A stretch of 64,000 nt of DNA from Sphingomonas sp. CL5.1 (GCF_013344685.1 NZ_CP050137.1:1492001-1556000); one strand, 5' to 3'. Positions 22,519 to 32,035 are shown, counted from the stretch's first letter. The notes: a model not told the origin generated them from the letters alone. Numbers and translations are program-made.

Positions 22519-25395
22519 CTACAGCTTCACCGAAAAGCGGGCGTAGAGGAAGCGCCCGCGCGCGTCATAGGTGTAGATATCGTAGTTGATCGGCGCGTTG
22601 GCATAGGATGCCGGCGGCTGCGTATCGAACAGGTTGTTGACGCCGATGCCGAAGCGCGTGCGCCCATCCGCGACGTCGAAGCCGACCTCGGCGTCGATAT
22701 AGGTCACCGCGCTGGTGCGGGCGTCCTTCACCGGGTTCACCACGTCGGTGGTGCTGCCGATGTAGCGCGCGCGCAGCGTGGCGTTGGCGCCGTCACCGTC
22801 CCAGTTGAGCGAGGCCTGCCCCTTCCAGCGCGGATAGGTCGCGCGCGGCTGGTCGCCCTTGCCGGCGCGGTTGTCGACGATCGTGCCGCCGGTCGCCGGA
22901 TCGGGCGAGACGGTGCGGAACGAGCCGAGATAGGAAGCGTCGACGATCGCGCCGATCCGCCCGATGCCGGTGGTGAAATCGTAGCGCACCGTCGCGTCCA
23001 CGCCGTCGGTAGTGATCGAATTGAGGTTCTGCGCGCCTTGCAGCAGGTTGAGGATCGCCCCCGTGTTCGCGTCGCGCTGGACGAGATCGCAGAACACGCC
23101 GGCCCGCTGCGCGCATAGCTGCATGATCTGCGTCGCCGATTGCGAGGCGATCGCGTTCTTGATCCTGATGTTGTAATAATCGACCGTGATCGACAGGCCG
23201 TGAACCGGCGTCAGCGCGATGCCGGCGCTGATGCTGTCGGACGTCTCCGGCTTGAGGCTGGCGTTGCCGCTTATCACGCCCGGGATCAGGCCGTTCAGAT
23301 TGTAGTTGATCTGGTTATAGCCGGTCGGCACGCCGACGCAGCCCGGCCTGTTCGGGTTGGCCGAGGCGCCGCCGTTGCACGGATCGGTGCCCTGGAAGCT
23401 CGTCTGCCGCGCGCCCTGATACAGTTCGAGGATCGATGGCGCGCGGAAGCCCTGCGCATAGGTGCCGCGCAGCAGCACCCCCTCGATCGGGCGATAGCCG
23501 AGGCCGCCCTTGAACGTCGCCTTGCCGCCCACCGTCGAATAGCGCGAGTAGCGCCCGGCGAGGCTGAGATCGAGGCTCTTGCCGAACGGCGAATCCTTCA
23601 GCACCGGCACCGACAATTCGCCATAGACCTCGTGCAGGTCGTAAGCGCCGCTCGTCGGGGTGCGGGTCTGCGCGGTGGTCTTGGCATAGAGCGCGCCGTT
23701 CAGATAGGTCGGCGCGGCGTTGGCGACCGGATCGGGATTGTCCACCCCGCGATTGCGGCGATATTCGTAGCCCACCGCCAGCGCGACCTCGCCCGCCGGC
23801 AGGTTGAACAACGTGCCGGTGGCGTTGACGGTGCCGTTCCACAGCTCGGTGTAATTGGTCTCGTGCGTGGTGAAGCGGATATAGTCCGCCTGCGCCTGCG
23901 TCATCGGGCCGAACAGGTTGACCGGCACGCAGCCCGCCGCCGCCGCGCAGGTCGCGGGGTTGCCGAGCGCGAGATAGAGATTGTCGTAGTTGATGCCGTT
24001 CAGCGCGGTCGACTTGATATAATCCTTCGAATAGCTGCCGAAGGCGTCCCAGTGCCAGTTGTTGCCGAACAGGCCGAACGAGCCGTCCAGCCCGGCGGCG
24101 ATGCGCCAGGTCTGCACGTCCTGGATATTGTCGCGGTTGCCGACGTCGCTCATCACCTTGCGGACGCGGAAGGCGGAATTGGCGGCGAAGGCGAGCGCGT
24201 TGCCGGCGGGCACGCCGTTCGCGGTGCCGAACGGATTGAACGGCTGGTTGTTGGGGATGTAGAAGCCGCGCACGGTGCCCGCCGTGCCGCCGATATCGAG
24301 CAGCACCGGCGAGAAGAGCTGGTCCGACTTGCGCTCGTTATAAAGCCCCTCCAGCTTGAAGTTGAGGTTGTCCGCCAGCTCGTAGTCGAACCGGCCGTAG
24401 AAGCCGTAGCGCTGCGATGGGCCGGCGGAATAGATGCCCTGCGCCTGCGTATTGTAATAATCGCCCGGCAATGCGGCGGTGTGGAAGGCGTTGTCCGCGC
24501 CCGCGCCCGGCCCGTAGAGCGTGCCCGGCGAGTTGAGCGCGATCGGGGCGCTCGATGCGCCGAAGCCGGCTGGTGTGCCGAAATAGCCGTTCGAGGCGAG
24601 GCCTGGCAGGATATAAAGTCCGTTCGGGCTGGTTCCCGGCGATGTCACCGGCACCAGCGAGGTGGTGGTCAGCGGCCGTGCGTCGGTGCGGATCGGCTTC
24701 GATTCATAATAGCTGCCCGACAGGATGATCGAGGCGCGGCCGAAACGCTTGCCGACGTTGAGCGTCGCCGAATATTCCGCGCCGTCGCCCTTGTCGGTAA
24801 CGCCCATGCGGGTCGATCCGCGAATGCCGTCGAACGGGCGGATCGTCTTGATGTTGACCACGCCGGCGATCGCATCCGCGCCGTAGATCGCGGAAGCGCC
24901 GTCCTTCAGCACCTCCATACCCTCGATCATCCCCATCGGGATGGTGTTGAGGTCCACGAAGTCGCGGAAGCCGCGCTGCCCCACCGCGTCGACCCAGCGG
25001 TGCCCGTCGACCAGCACCAAAACGCGATTTCCGCTGCCCTCGCCGCCGCCGAGATAGCGCAGGTTGATCGACGACGCGCCATAGGAGGTGCCCTGCGTGC
25101 CGTTCGAATTGAGGCTGACGCCGGCCGAGGGCAGTTTCTGGAGCAGGTCGCCGGGCGAGACGCTGCCGGACTTGGCGATGTCGTCGGCGGTGATGGTCAG
25201 CAGCGGGCCGACCGCCGCCGCGTCACGGCGCTGGATGCGCGATCCGGTGACGACGATCTCGCCCGATTCCGGCGCGTCCGCCGCCGGGGATGCCGGCAGT
25301 TCCTGCGCCCCCGCCGCCGCGCTCAGCGCGATCGTCATCAGGCTCGCGCCCAGCATCATGGCGCCCGCGCGCCTACGAAAATCCCGTTCGATCAT
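22519..25395 (-). CDS. TonB-dependent outer-membrane receptor
   Basis: A 958-residue receptor. After the signal peptide (about residues 1-31) comes the plug domain: GEIVVTGSRIQRRDA, GDLLQKLPSAGVSLNSNG, then NRVLVLVDGHRWVDAVG and MEVLKDGASAIYGADAIAGV, all plug hallmarks. The rest is the 22-strand barrel ending in FLYARFSVKL. The plug type (short N-terminus, no STN domain) is that of non-siderophore, nutrient-type receptors common in sphingomonads. Start at 25395 is supported by GGGGGG upstream; longer starts exist. It is the first gene of an operon with the carrier, hydrolase and LysR genes. Confidence 0.93.
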   Translation of the reverse strand: MIERDFRRRAGAMMLGASLMTIALSAAAGAQELPASPAADAPESGEIVVTGSRIQRRDAAAVGPLLTITADDIAKSGSVSPGDLLQKLPSAGVSLNSNGTQGTSYGASSINLRYLGGGEGSGNRVLVLVDGHRWVDAVGQRGFRDFVDLNTIPMGMIEGMEVLKDGASAIYGADAIAGVVNIKTIRPFDGIRGSTRMGVTDKGDGAEYSATLNVGKRFGRASIILSGSYYESKPIRTDARPLTTTSLVPVTSPGTSPNGLYILPGLASNGYFGTPAGFGASSAPIALNSPGTLYGPGAGADNAFHTAALPGDYYNTQAQGIYSAGPSQRYGFYGRFDYELADNLNFKLEGLYNERKSDQLFSPVLLDIGGTAGTVRGFYIPNNQPFNPFGTANGVPAGNALAFAANSAFRVRKVMSDVGNRDNIQDVQTWRIAAGLDGSFGLFGNNWHWDAFGSYSKDYIKSTALNGINYDNLYLALGNPATCAAAAGCVPVNLFGPMTQAQADYIRFTTHETNYTELWNGTVNATGTLFNLPAGEVALAVGYEYRRNRGVDNPDPVANAAPTYLNGALYAKTTAQTRTPTSGAYDLHEVYGELSVPVLKDSPFGKSLDLSLAGRYSRYSTVGGKATFKGGLGYRPIEGVLLRGTYAQGFRAPSILELYQGARQTSFQGTDPCNGGASANPNRPGCVGVPTGYNQINYNLNGLIPGVISGNASLKPETSDSISAGIALTPVHGLSITVDYYNIRIKNAIASQSATQIMQLCAQRAGVFCDLVQRDANTGAILNLLQGAQNLNSITTDGVDATVRYDFTTGIGRIGAIVDASYLGSFRTVSPDPATGGTIVDNRAGKGDQPRATYPRWKGQASLNWDGDGANATLRARYIGSTTDVVNPVKDARTSAVTYIDAEVGFDVADGRTRFGIGVNNLFDTQPPASYANAPINYDIYTYDARGRFLYARFSVKL

Positions 25396-25561
25396 GGCAA
25401 AGCCCCCCATCTTCTTATCGATTCGCCGCACAGGTATCGGATCGCGCGCCGGGCGATAGCTGATGGCGGAACTTCATCGGGCCATACCATGATCGGTATA
25501 TGGTTGCGGGTGCGATGCAATGCCGGATTATGGCTATGCAACAAAAGTGAAAAAGCAGGCG

Positions 25562-26572
25562 ATGTGGCGCAATCCTGATCGGCGCGGAATGCTGGGGGCG
25601 ATCGGCGCGGCGGCGGTGTTCGCGTCGTCCGCCCACGCGCGGGAACGCCGGCCGATGCGCGTCATGCTGCTCGGCCAGTCGCTGATCCAGCGCGATGTCT
25701 GCCGCGAGGGCTGGCCGGGAATGAAGGCGATCGCCGCGTTGCTGCGGCGGGCGGATGTGGTGTTCACCGATCTCGAAACGCCGATCGACGGGCCGGAAGC
25801 GGGCGATCCGACCCGCGCCGACGCGACGCTCCACCGCGCGCCGCCCGAGGCGCTGGATTGCCTCAGAGCGCTGGGCGTGACGCTGGTGACGACCGCCAAC
25901 AACCACGCCTGGGATCTCGGCACCGGCGGCATCCTCTCCACGATCGACGCGCTGGACCGTCGCGGCATCGTCCACGCGGGATCGGGGCGCGATCTCGCCG
26001 CCGCCGCCGCGCCCGCGATCCAGCACACGCCCGCCGGCGGCTTCGCGCTGGTCGCGGCGGCGGCGGGCGCGATCCGGCCCGGCGCGGCGGCGGCGCCGGG
26101 GCACGCCGGGGTCAACGAGCTTCGCAGGCGGGGGGACGGCACGCTGGAGCCGGCCGACGTGGAGCGCGTGCTGGCCGCGATCTGCGCCGCGCGCGCCGCT
26201 GGGGCGACGGTGCTGATGTGCCTCCACAATCATTATTGGGAACCGGTGCAAAGCGACACGCCCGCGTGGCAGAAATCCTTCGCGCGCGCCTGCGTCGACG
26301 CGGGCGCGGCGGCGTTCGTGGGTCACGGCACGCCGGTGATGCAGGCGCGCGAATCCTGGCGCGGCGCCCCGCTGTTCCACGGCCTAGGCAATTTCATCTT
26401 CCAGACGCGCAAGGCGGACGGCGCTTATGGCGCCGAGGCGTGGCGATCGACGATCGTCGAGGCGCGATTCGCCGACGGTCGTTTCATCGACGCCCGCTTT
26501 CATCCGATCCGGCTGGAGGCAGCGAAGCGCGGGGAGCTTTCATGGGGCGTGCCAACCCTCGCCCGCCATTGA
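25562..26572 (+). CDS. CapA-family (PGA_cap) metallophosphatase-like protein
   Basis: A 336-residue protein of the CapA/PGA_cap family, related to calcineurin-like phosphoesterases and first linked to poly-gamma-glutamate capsule. Visible motifs: VVFTDLETPI, TTANNHAWDLGTGG, CLHNHYWEP and FVGHGTPVMQ, with the Asp, Asn and His residues expected at a metal site. The N-terminus has a double-arginine, Tat-like signal (RRGMLGAIGAAAVF). It is transcribed away from the TonB-receptor operon. In this setting it may act on a polyglutamate-like or other peptide polymer, which is speculative. Starts at 25520 or 25562 are possible; the second puts the signal peptide first. Confidence 0.82.
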   Translation: MWRNPDRRGMLGAIGAAAVFASSAHARERRPMRVMLLGQSLIQRDVCREGWPGMKAIAALLRRADVVFTDLETPIDGPEAGDPTRADATLHRAPPEALDCLRALGVTLVTTANNHAWDLGTGGILSTIDALDRRGIVHAGSGRDLAAAAAPAIQHTPAGGFALVAAAAGAIRPGAAAAPGHAGVNELRRRGDGTLEPADVERVLAAICAARAAGATVLMCLHNHYWEPVQSDTPAWQKSFARACVDAGAAAFVGHGTPVMQARESWRGAPLFHGLGNFIFQTRKADGAYGAEAWRSTIVEARFADGRFIDARFHPIRLEAAKRGELSWGVPTLARH

Positions 26573-26618
26573 AGCCAAGGCGGAGGGGGCGTGCGAGGAT
26601 TCGCGGAAGCCGCCGATC

Positions 26619-27275
26619 TCAACAGGCAATCGGGCGGGGAGGCGCTTTGGCGCTCAACCGTTCGAGATAGGCGCAAAGCATATCGGCCAGCGCCTCCGAC
26701 CAGGCGGCGATCTCCGGCGCCGTCCTCGATGTTTCCGAGAAGCTGCTGCCGACCTCGCTCAGCGTCATTTTGATCAGGTCCCCCGCGATCATGAGCGCGT
26801 CCGCTGGGGCGCCCGGCAGCGCCTCGGCCAGGAACGTCCGGAAAATCTGCGTATTCTCCCGCTTCGCCTCGATCGCCTCCGGCGCGTCGCGGTAAAGCGG
26901 CGCGGCGTCGCTGAGCGCGGTGCGGATCGCGGCCTCCTCGCATTCCGACAGGATGAACGCATGGACCAGCCGGCGAAGCCGGGCGGTCGGCGGGGTGGCG
27001 CGATCCTCCAATATGCCCTTCAACAGCGCCGAGGTGCGCCGCCACTCGTCGCTTTGCAGGCGGAACAGGATCGCGGCCTTGTTCGGGAAATATTGATAGA
27101 GCGATCCGACGCTGACGCCGGCGCGCTCGGCCACCCGCGCGGTGGTGAATCGCTGCGCGCCCTCCTTCGCCAAAACCTGAACGGCAGCGTCGAGCACCGC
27201 CTCGACCAGCAGGTTGGATCGCGCCTGTATTGGCTCCTTCCGCGTGGAGACGCGGGTGTTCCGGTCGGCCGTCAT
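26619..27275 (-). CDS. TetR-family transcriptional regulator
   Basis: A 218-residue repressor-like protein. The N-terminal HTH is clear: RSNLLVEAVLDAAVQVLAKEG, then FTTARVAERAGVSVGSLYQYFPNKAAIL. The C-terminal helical domain resembles the AcrR-type C domain. Start at 27275 follows GGAAG; an upstream start adds 21 residues. It is transcribed in the same direction as, and 120 bases after, the YdeP-type oxidoreductase gene. The ligand is unknown. Confidence 0.92.
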   Translation of the reverse strand: MTADRNTRVSTRKEPIQARSNLLVEAVLDAAVQVLAKEGAQRFTTARVAERAGVSVGSLYQYFPNKAAILFRLQSDEWRRTSALLKGILEDRATPPTARLRRLVHAFILSECEEAAIRTALSDAAPLYRDAPEAIEAKRENTQIFRTFLAEALPGAPADALMIAGDLIKMTLSEVGSSFSETSRTAPEIAAWSEALADMLCAYLERLSAKAPPRPIAC

Positions 27276-27396
27276 GCGGGCTTCCAGTGCGAATGGCGGA
27301 TCTGACGAACTGATCGCATTTTGCGTGGCGGCAAGCAAATCGTCTGCCGTGACGCCCTTCCCGCCCCGACGAACGATCCGCGCGACGGGAAAGGCG

Positions 27397-29664
27397 TCAG
27401 GCAGCCACCACGCGCACGGGCACCGACTTCGCGGCGGGCGTGCCGCTGATGCGATCGTAATAATCGAGCGGCAGCAGCGGGTTTAGCTCGGGATAGTAAC
27501 CCGCGACCGAGCCGCGCGGCATCGGATAGTCGATCACGGTGAGCGCCTCGACCCGTCGGCGCACACCATCGGTGCTGATCGTCTCCAGCGCGACCTGCGA
27601 CCGCGCCTCGATGCCGCGCGCGATCCGGTCCGCCTCGTTCATGAACAGGACCATGCGATCGTTGTAAACGCCGCGATAGCGATCGTTGTAGCTATAGATC
27701 GTCGTGTTGAACTGATCGTGCGAGCGCACGGTCGCCAGCCGCAACATGGCGGGGTCGGCGACCGGCTCGTCGACGTCCAGCCCCGGCAGCAGGAGGAAAT
27801 TCGCCTTGCCGTTGGGGGTTGGCCAGACCAGGCGGCGCGGCGGGATATCGAGGTGGAATCCCCTGGGGTCCTTGATCCGCTCGGAGAAGCCCTCGTAGAT
27901 TTCCGGGTACACCTCCGCGATCTTGTCGCGGATGAGATCATAGTCGTGGATATAGGATTCCCACGGAATCCTGCTTTCCGGCAGCGCGGCCATCGCCATG
28001 CGGCAGACGATCTCCACCTCGGGCTTGAGGTCGGGACTCGCGGGGGCGAGCACGCCGCGCGAGGGCGTGACGTTCGACATCGAATCCTCGATGGTCACGA
28101 ACTGCTCGCCCGCCGACGTCTCGATCCGTTCCGAGCGCGCGATCACGGGGAGGATCAGCGCGTCCCTGCCGTGGACAAGATGGCCGCGATTGAGCTTGGT
28201 CGCGATGCCGACGGTCAGCGCCAGCTTGCGCATCGCTTCATAGGACCGCTCGGTATCCGGCACGGCCCGCACGAAGTTGCCGCCCAGGCCGATGAACACC
28301 TTCGCGGTGCCCGCGATCATCGCCTCGACCGATTCGACCGTGTGATGCCCATGTTCGCGCGGTGGCTCGAAGCCGAACACGTCGCGCACGCGATCGAGAT
28401 ACTTCTGGCTCGGCTTCTCGTCGATCCCGACGGTGCGGTCGCCCTGGACGTTGGAATGGCCGCGGATCGGCGAGATGCCCGCGCCGGGCTTGCCGTAATT
28501 CCCCTTGAGCAGGAGCAGGCTGGCGACCTGCTGGAGCAATTGCGAACCGAACTGGTGCTGGGTGAGGCCCATGCCGTAGCAGATGATCGTCGCGCTGGAA
28601 CGGATGTAGATTTCCGCGCAGCGCCTGATCTGCGCTTCCTCCAGCCCCGAATGCTCGACGATGTCGCGCCAGTCGAGCGCCATCACCTCGTCGCGCACCG
28701 CCTCCATGCCCAATGTGTGCTCGGCGAGGAAGGCATGGTCGAGAACGGTCTCGCCCGCCGCCTCGCGCTCGAACATCACCTTCATGATGCCCTTGATGAA
28801 CGCGAGGTCGCCGCCGATCCTGATGTGCACGAATTCGCTGGCGATCGGCGTCGAGCCGAAGGTCGCCATCTGGATGACGTCCTGCGGCTCCGTGAACCTG
28901 ATAAGCGCGCGCTCGGGCATCGGATTGACCGCCACGATCGGGACGCCGCGTTTGCGCGCCTCGACGAGGTTGGTCATCATGCGCGGTGAGTTGGTGCCGG
29001 TGTTCTGGCCGATGACGAAGATCGCCTCGGCATGTTCGAAATCCTCCAGCACCACCGTGCCCTTGCCCACGCCGATCGCGGGTGGCAGGCCCCGGCTGGT
29101 CGGCTCGTGGCACATGTTCGAGCAATCGGGGAAGTTGTTGGTGCCGAACTGGCGCACCATGATCGAATAGAGGAACGCGGCCTCGTTGGGGGTGCGGCCC
29201 GAGGTGTAGAATTCGGCCTCGTGCGGGCTTTCCAGCGCGCGCAGATGCCTGCCGATCAGCGCGAACGCCTCGTCCCACGAACACGGCACATATCTGTCGG
29301 TGGCGCTGTCATAGCGCATCGGCTCGGTGAGGCGCCCCTGCATCTCCAGCCAGTAATCCGACTTCTCCATCAGCTCCGTGACGGTGTGCTGCGCGAAGAA
29401 ATCGCGCGTGACGCGGAACTTCGTCGCCTCGTGCGCCAGCGCCTTCGCGCCATTCTCGCAGAATTCCAGCGTCTTCTTGCAATCGGCATCGGGGAAGGCG
29501 CAGCTCGGGCATTTGAACCCGCCCGGCTGGTTCATCGACAGGAGCGCGCGCGATCCCTTGGTGACGACGCTCTGCTCGAGCAGCACCTTCGCCGTCGCGG
29601 CGGCGGCGCCCCAGCCTCCCGCCGGATGGTCATACGGTTTGAAGCGGGGGGCGTCCTCGGCCAT
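27397..29664 (-). CDS. YdeP/FdhF-family molybdopterin oxidoreductase
   Basis: A 755-residue enzyme of the formate-dehydrogenase-like YdeP family, which binds a molybdopterin guanine dinucleotide cofactor. Four cysteines near the N-terminus (residues 52, 55, 62, 69: CPSC, DCK, FCE) could ligate an iron-sulfur cluster. Cofactor-domain motifs include YTSGRTPNEAAFLYS, FPDCSNMCHEPTSRGLP, FVIGQNTGTNSPRMM and, near the C-terminus, TVRSHDQFNTTIYSYNDRYR. No signal peptide, so cytoplasmic. YdeP contributes to acid resistance in E. coli; the substrate is unproven. ATG at 29664 is chosen by family alignment; an in-frame extension upstream looks non-coding. Confidence 0.92.
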   Translation of the reverse strand: MAEDAPRFKPYDHPAGGWGAAAATAKVLLEQSVVTKGSRALLSMNQPGGFKCPSCAFPDADCKKTLEFCENGAKALAHEATKFRVTRDFFAQHTVTELMEKSDYWLEMQGRLTEPMRYDSATDRYVPCSWDEAFALIGRHLRALESPHEAEFYTSGRTPNEAAFLYSIMVRQFGTNNFPDCSNMCHEPTSRGLPPAIGVGKGTVVLEDFEHAEAIFVIGQNTGTNSPRMMTNLVEARKRGVPIVAVNPMPERALIRFTEPQDVIQMATFGSTPIASEFVHIRIGGDLAFIKGIMKVMFEREAAGETVLDHAFLAEHTLGMEAVRDEVMALDWRDIVEHSGLEEAQIRRCAEIYIRSSATIICYGMGLTQHQFGSQLLQQVASLLLLKGNYGKPGAGISPIRGHSNVQGDRTVGIDEKPSQKYLDRVRDVFGFEPPREHGHHTVESVEAMIAGTAKVFIGLGGNFVRAVPDTERSYEAMRKLALTVGIATKLNRGHLVHGRDALILPVIARSERIETSAGEQFVTIEDSMSNVTPSRGVLAPASPDLKPEVEIVCRMAMAALPESRIPWESYIHDYDLIRDKIAEVYPEIYEGFSERIKDPRGFHLDIPPRRLVWPTPNGKANFLLLPGLDVDEPVADPAMLRLATVRSHDQFNTTIYSYNDRYRGVYNDRMVLFMNEADRIARGIEARSQVALETISTDGVRRRVEALTVIDYPMPRGSVAGYYPELNPLLPLDYYDRISGTPAAKSVPVRVVAA

Positions 29665-29809
29665 AATGACGCATTCCAAGATACCTGTGGTCGCTTCATT
29701 ATAGGAGCGTTCCGCATCGACTTTCCATCGCCAATAATTTCCGCCGGCGCGGGGACAATGCCCGGTATCGGCTGGCCCGTTTCCCGCCCCGCCCAACCTC
29801 TGCGCCGGC

Positions 29810-30080
29810 CATTATTGAGGTTGCGCGCGAGGACCAGGAAACCCTACAGCGCCATAGGGCTTTGCAGGATATCATCGCCATTCTCGGGATGGATGAGCTA
29901 TCGGGAGACGACAAAGCGACGGTCGTCCGCGCGCGGAGGCTGGCGTTGCCTTTTCCAGCCGCCCTTCTCCGCCGGAGCCGGAATGTCGGACCCGGCGATA
30001 CGATCGGCGGCGTCGAGCGGCTGGCGAGCGGCGGGTTTGGGGCAGTTCCTCCGACCCGCCTGACATGTTCCATGTTCTAA
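29810..30080 (+). pseudogene. Decayed 3' fragment of an F-type ATP synthase beta subunit gene
   Basis: The frame reads [29 protein letters not shown], then [13 protein letters not shown] (shown in two parts), which is the unmistakable C-terminal region of an F1 beta subunit. A one-base insertion disrupts the HY-E junction at 29816. After RARRL the usual QRFLSQPFF is scrambled, as if shifted, and [14 protein letters not shown] near the end matches the family's DTIAGxERxLxGxFD. No start, P-loop or catalytic part remains. It lies alone in the gap between the molybdoenzyme and peroxidase genes, so it is a remnant, perhaps of a second (N-type) ATPase operon. Confidence 0.75.
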
Positions 30081-30092
30081 CGGAGCGATTTC

Positions 30093-31142
30093 GTGGCAAT
30101 TCCAGTAAGCCAGTCCGTCACAGCCAGGCTCTCCCGAACCGCCATCTTTCTGGTAGTGACGATCGCCCCGCAGAAAGAGAGCCTCGACGTCGTCCGGCGC
30201 TTCCTCGCCGACCTCTCGGGCATCGTCCGCGCGGTCGGGTTCCGCGATCTGGATGGCGGCCTGTCGTGTGTAACGGGCATCGGATCGGCGGCGTGGGATC
30301 GGCTGTTCGGCGCGCCGCGGCCGAAGGAGCTCCACCCGTTTCGCGAAATCAACGGCGTCCACCATGCCCCGTCCACGCCGGGCGACATGCTCTTCCACAT
30401 CCGCGCCACCGGCATGGATCAATGTTTCGAGCTCGCCGCGCAGATCATGGTGCGGATCGGATCGGTCGCCACGATCGTCGATGAAACGCATGGCTTCAAA
30501 TATTTCGACGACCGCGATCTGCTCGGCTTCGTCGACGGGACCGAGAATCCGGTCGGGCAGGAATGCACCGACGCCGCGATCGTCGGCGACGAGGACCCGG
30601 CCTTTGCCGGCGGCAGCTACGTGATCGTCCAGAAATACCTGCATGACCTGCCGAAATGGGAAGCGATCCCGGTCGAGCAGCAGGAAGGGATTATCGGCCG
30701 GAAGAAGCTGTCCGACATCGAGATAATGGATGATCTCAAACTGCCCTATGCGCACAATGTGCTGAACGTCATTCAGGACGAGGACGGCAACCAGCTCGAT
30801 ATCGTCCGCGACAACATGCCGTTCGGCGAGTTCGGGAAGGGCGAGTTCGGGACCTATTTCATCGGCTATGCGCGCTCGCCGAGCCGCACCGAGCGGATGC
30901 TTGACAATATGTTCGTCGGCAACCCGCCCGGAAATTACGATCGTATCCTGGATTTCAGCCGCGCCGTCACCGGCTCGCTCTTCTTCATCCCGACCTCGAC
31001 GTTTCTGGATGACGTGACGCCCGGCGAGCCGCCTTCCGCCGGATCGTCGGAAGCCCGACCGCAGGAGGGCGATGCGACCGGCGATGCGCCCGTGCCGCCG
31101 GCCCACGGATCGCTGGATATCGGATCGCTGAACGAGGACTGA
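30093..31142 (+). CDS. DyP-type haem peroxidase with encapsulin cargo-loading tail
   Basis: A 349-residue dye-decolourising peroxidase of the bacterial B type. The GFVDGTENP motif at residues 145-153 supplies the distal aspartate; the distal arginine is probably in IVRDNMPFG (residue 239), and the proximal haem ligand is probably His221 in LPYAHNVLN. The C-terminus after residue 310 is a Pro/Glu-rich linker ending in GSLDIGSLNED, which matches the cargo-loading peptide that docks DyP inside encapsulin shells. The shell gene starts one base after its stop. GTG start with CGGAGCG upstream. It probably consumes hydrogen peroxide or oxidises bulky phenols inside the compartment. Confidence 0.95.
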   Translation: MAIPVSQSVTARLSRTAIFLVVTIAPQKESLDVVRRFLADLSGIVRAVGFRDLDGGLSCVTGIGSAAWDRLFGAPRPKELHPFREINGVHHAPSTPGDMLFHIRATGMDQCFELAAQIMVRIGSVATIVDETHGFKYFDDRDLLGFVDGTENPVGQECTDAAIVGDEDPAFAGGSYVIVQKYLHDLPKWEAIPVEQQEGIIGRKKLSDIEIMDDLKLPYAHNVLNVIQDEDGNQLDIVRDNMPFGEFGKGEFGTYFIGYARSPSRTERMLDNMFVGNPPGNYDRILDFSRAVTGSLFFIPTSTFLDDVTPGEPPSAGSSEARPQEGDATGDAPVPPAHGSLDIGSLNED

Positions 31143-31143
31143 C

Positions 31144-31962
31144 ATGAACAACCTGCATCGGGAACTGGCTCCGATCTCGGCGGCCGCGTGGGAGCAGATC
31201 GAGGAAGAGGCGAAGCGGACGCTCAAACGCTATCTCGCCGCGCGCAAGGTCGTGGATGTGATCGGCCCCAGGGGTTTCGATCTCTCGGCGGTCGGCACGG
31301 GCCATACCAAGGCGGTCGCGCCGCTTTGCGACGGCTTGCAGGTCGTCCAGCGCGAGACGACCCCGGTGGTGGAATTGTGCGTGCCGTTCAAACTCACCCG
31401 CAAGGCGATCGACGATGTCGAGCGCGGTTCGAACGATTCCGACTGGCAGCCGCTCAAGGATGCCGCGCGCACCATCGCCTTCGCCGAGGATCATGTCGTG
31501 TTCGAGGGCTATGGGCAGGTCGGCATCAATGGCGTCCGCCAGGTCACCAGCAACGCCAAGCTCACCTTGCCGGGCGACGTGCGCGCCTATCCGGCGGTGA
31601 TCGAGCAGGCGGTCAACGCGCTGCGGCTCGCCGGGGTCAACGGCCCTTATGCGCTGGTGCTCGGCGCCGATTCCTATAGCGAGATCACCAGCGAGAGTGA
31701 TGACGGCTACCCCGTGCTCAAGCATATCGAGAAGCTGGTCGACAGGGAGGTGATCTGGTGTCCGGCGATCAAGGGCGGGGTGGTCGTCACGACGCGGGGC
31801 GGCGACTTCGACCTCACCATCGGGCTGGACCTGTCGATCGGCTATCGCGGCCACACCGCCGATGACGTCGAGCTATATATCCTGGAGACGCTGACCTATC
31901 AGACGCAGACCTCCGAGGCGTCGGTGATCCTCGACCTGCCGGCAAGCGGCCAGCCGAGGTGA
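31144..31962 (+). CDS. Encapsulin (family 1) nanocompartment shell protein
   Basis: A 272-residue HK97-fold shell protein of the linocin/encapsulin family. It begins with the family's NNLHRELAPISAAAWEQIEEEAKRTLK (in two parts), and continues with VVDVIGPRGFDLSAVGTG, an E-loop region around TTPVVELCVPFKLTRKAID, and the C-terminal A-domain signature DLTIGLDLSIGYRGH. Family 1 encapsulins usually assemble as 60-mer shells of about 24 nm, loaded with cargo bearing a short C-terminal tag. The peroxidase immediately upstream carries that tag, so the two genes make one module. Confidence 0.96.
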   Translation: MNNLHRELAPISAAAWEQIEEEAKRTLKRYLAARKVVDVIGPRGFDLSAVGTGHTKAVAPLCDGLQVVQRETTPVVELCVPFKLTRKAIDDVERGSNDSDWQPLKDAARTIAFAEDHVVFEGYGQVGINGVRQVTSNAKLTLPGDVRAYPAVIEQAVNALRLAGVNGPYALVLGADSYSEITSESDDGYPVLKHIEKLVDREVIWCPAIKGGVVVTTRGGDFDLTIGLDLSIGYRGHTADDVELYILETLTYQTQTSEASVILDLPASGQPR

Positions 31963-32035
31963 GCGCGACCGGATCCGCGGGATCGCGATCGGGAGTAACG
32001 CGACGGGATTGAACCCCGGAAGTCGATCCGTGGCC

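Noticed and set aside
23140..25578. An 812-codon plus-strand open frame opposite the first TonB receptor
   Set aside because: The minus strand encodes clear plug and barrel motifs over the same region; the plus frame is a high-GC shadow without motifs.
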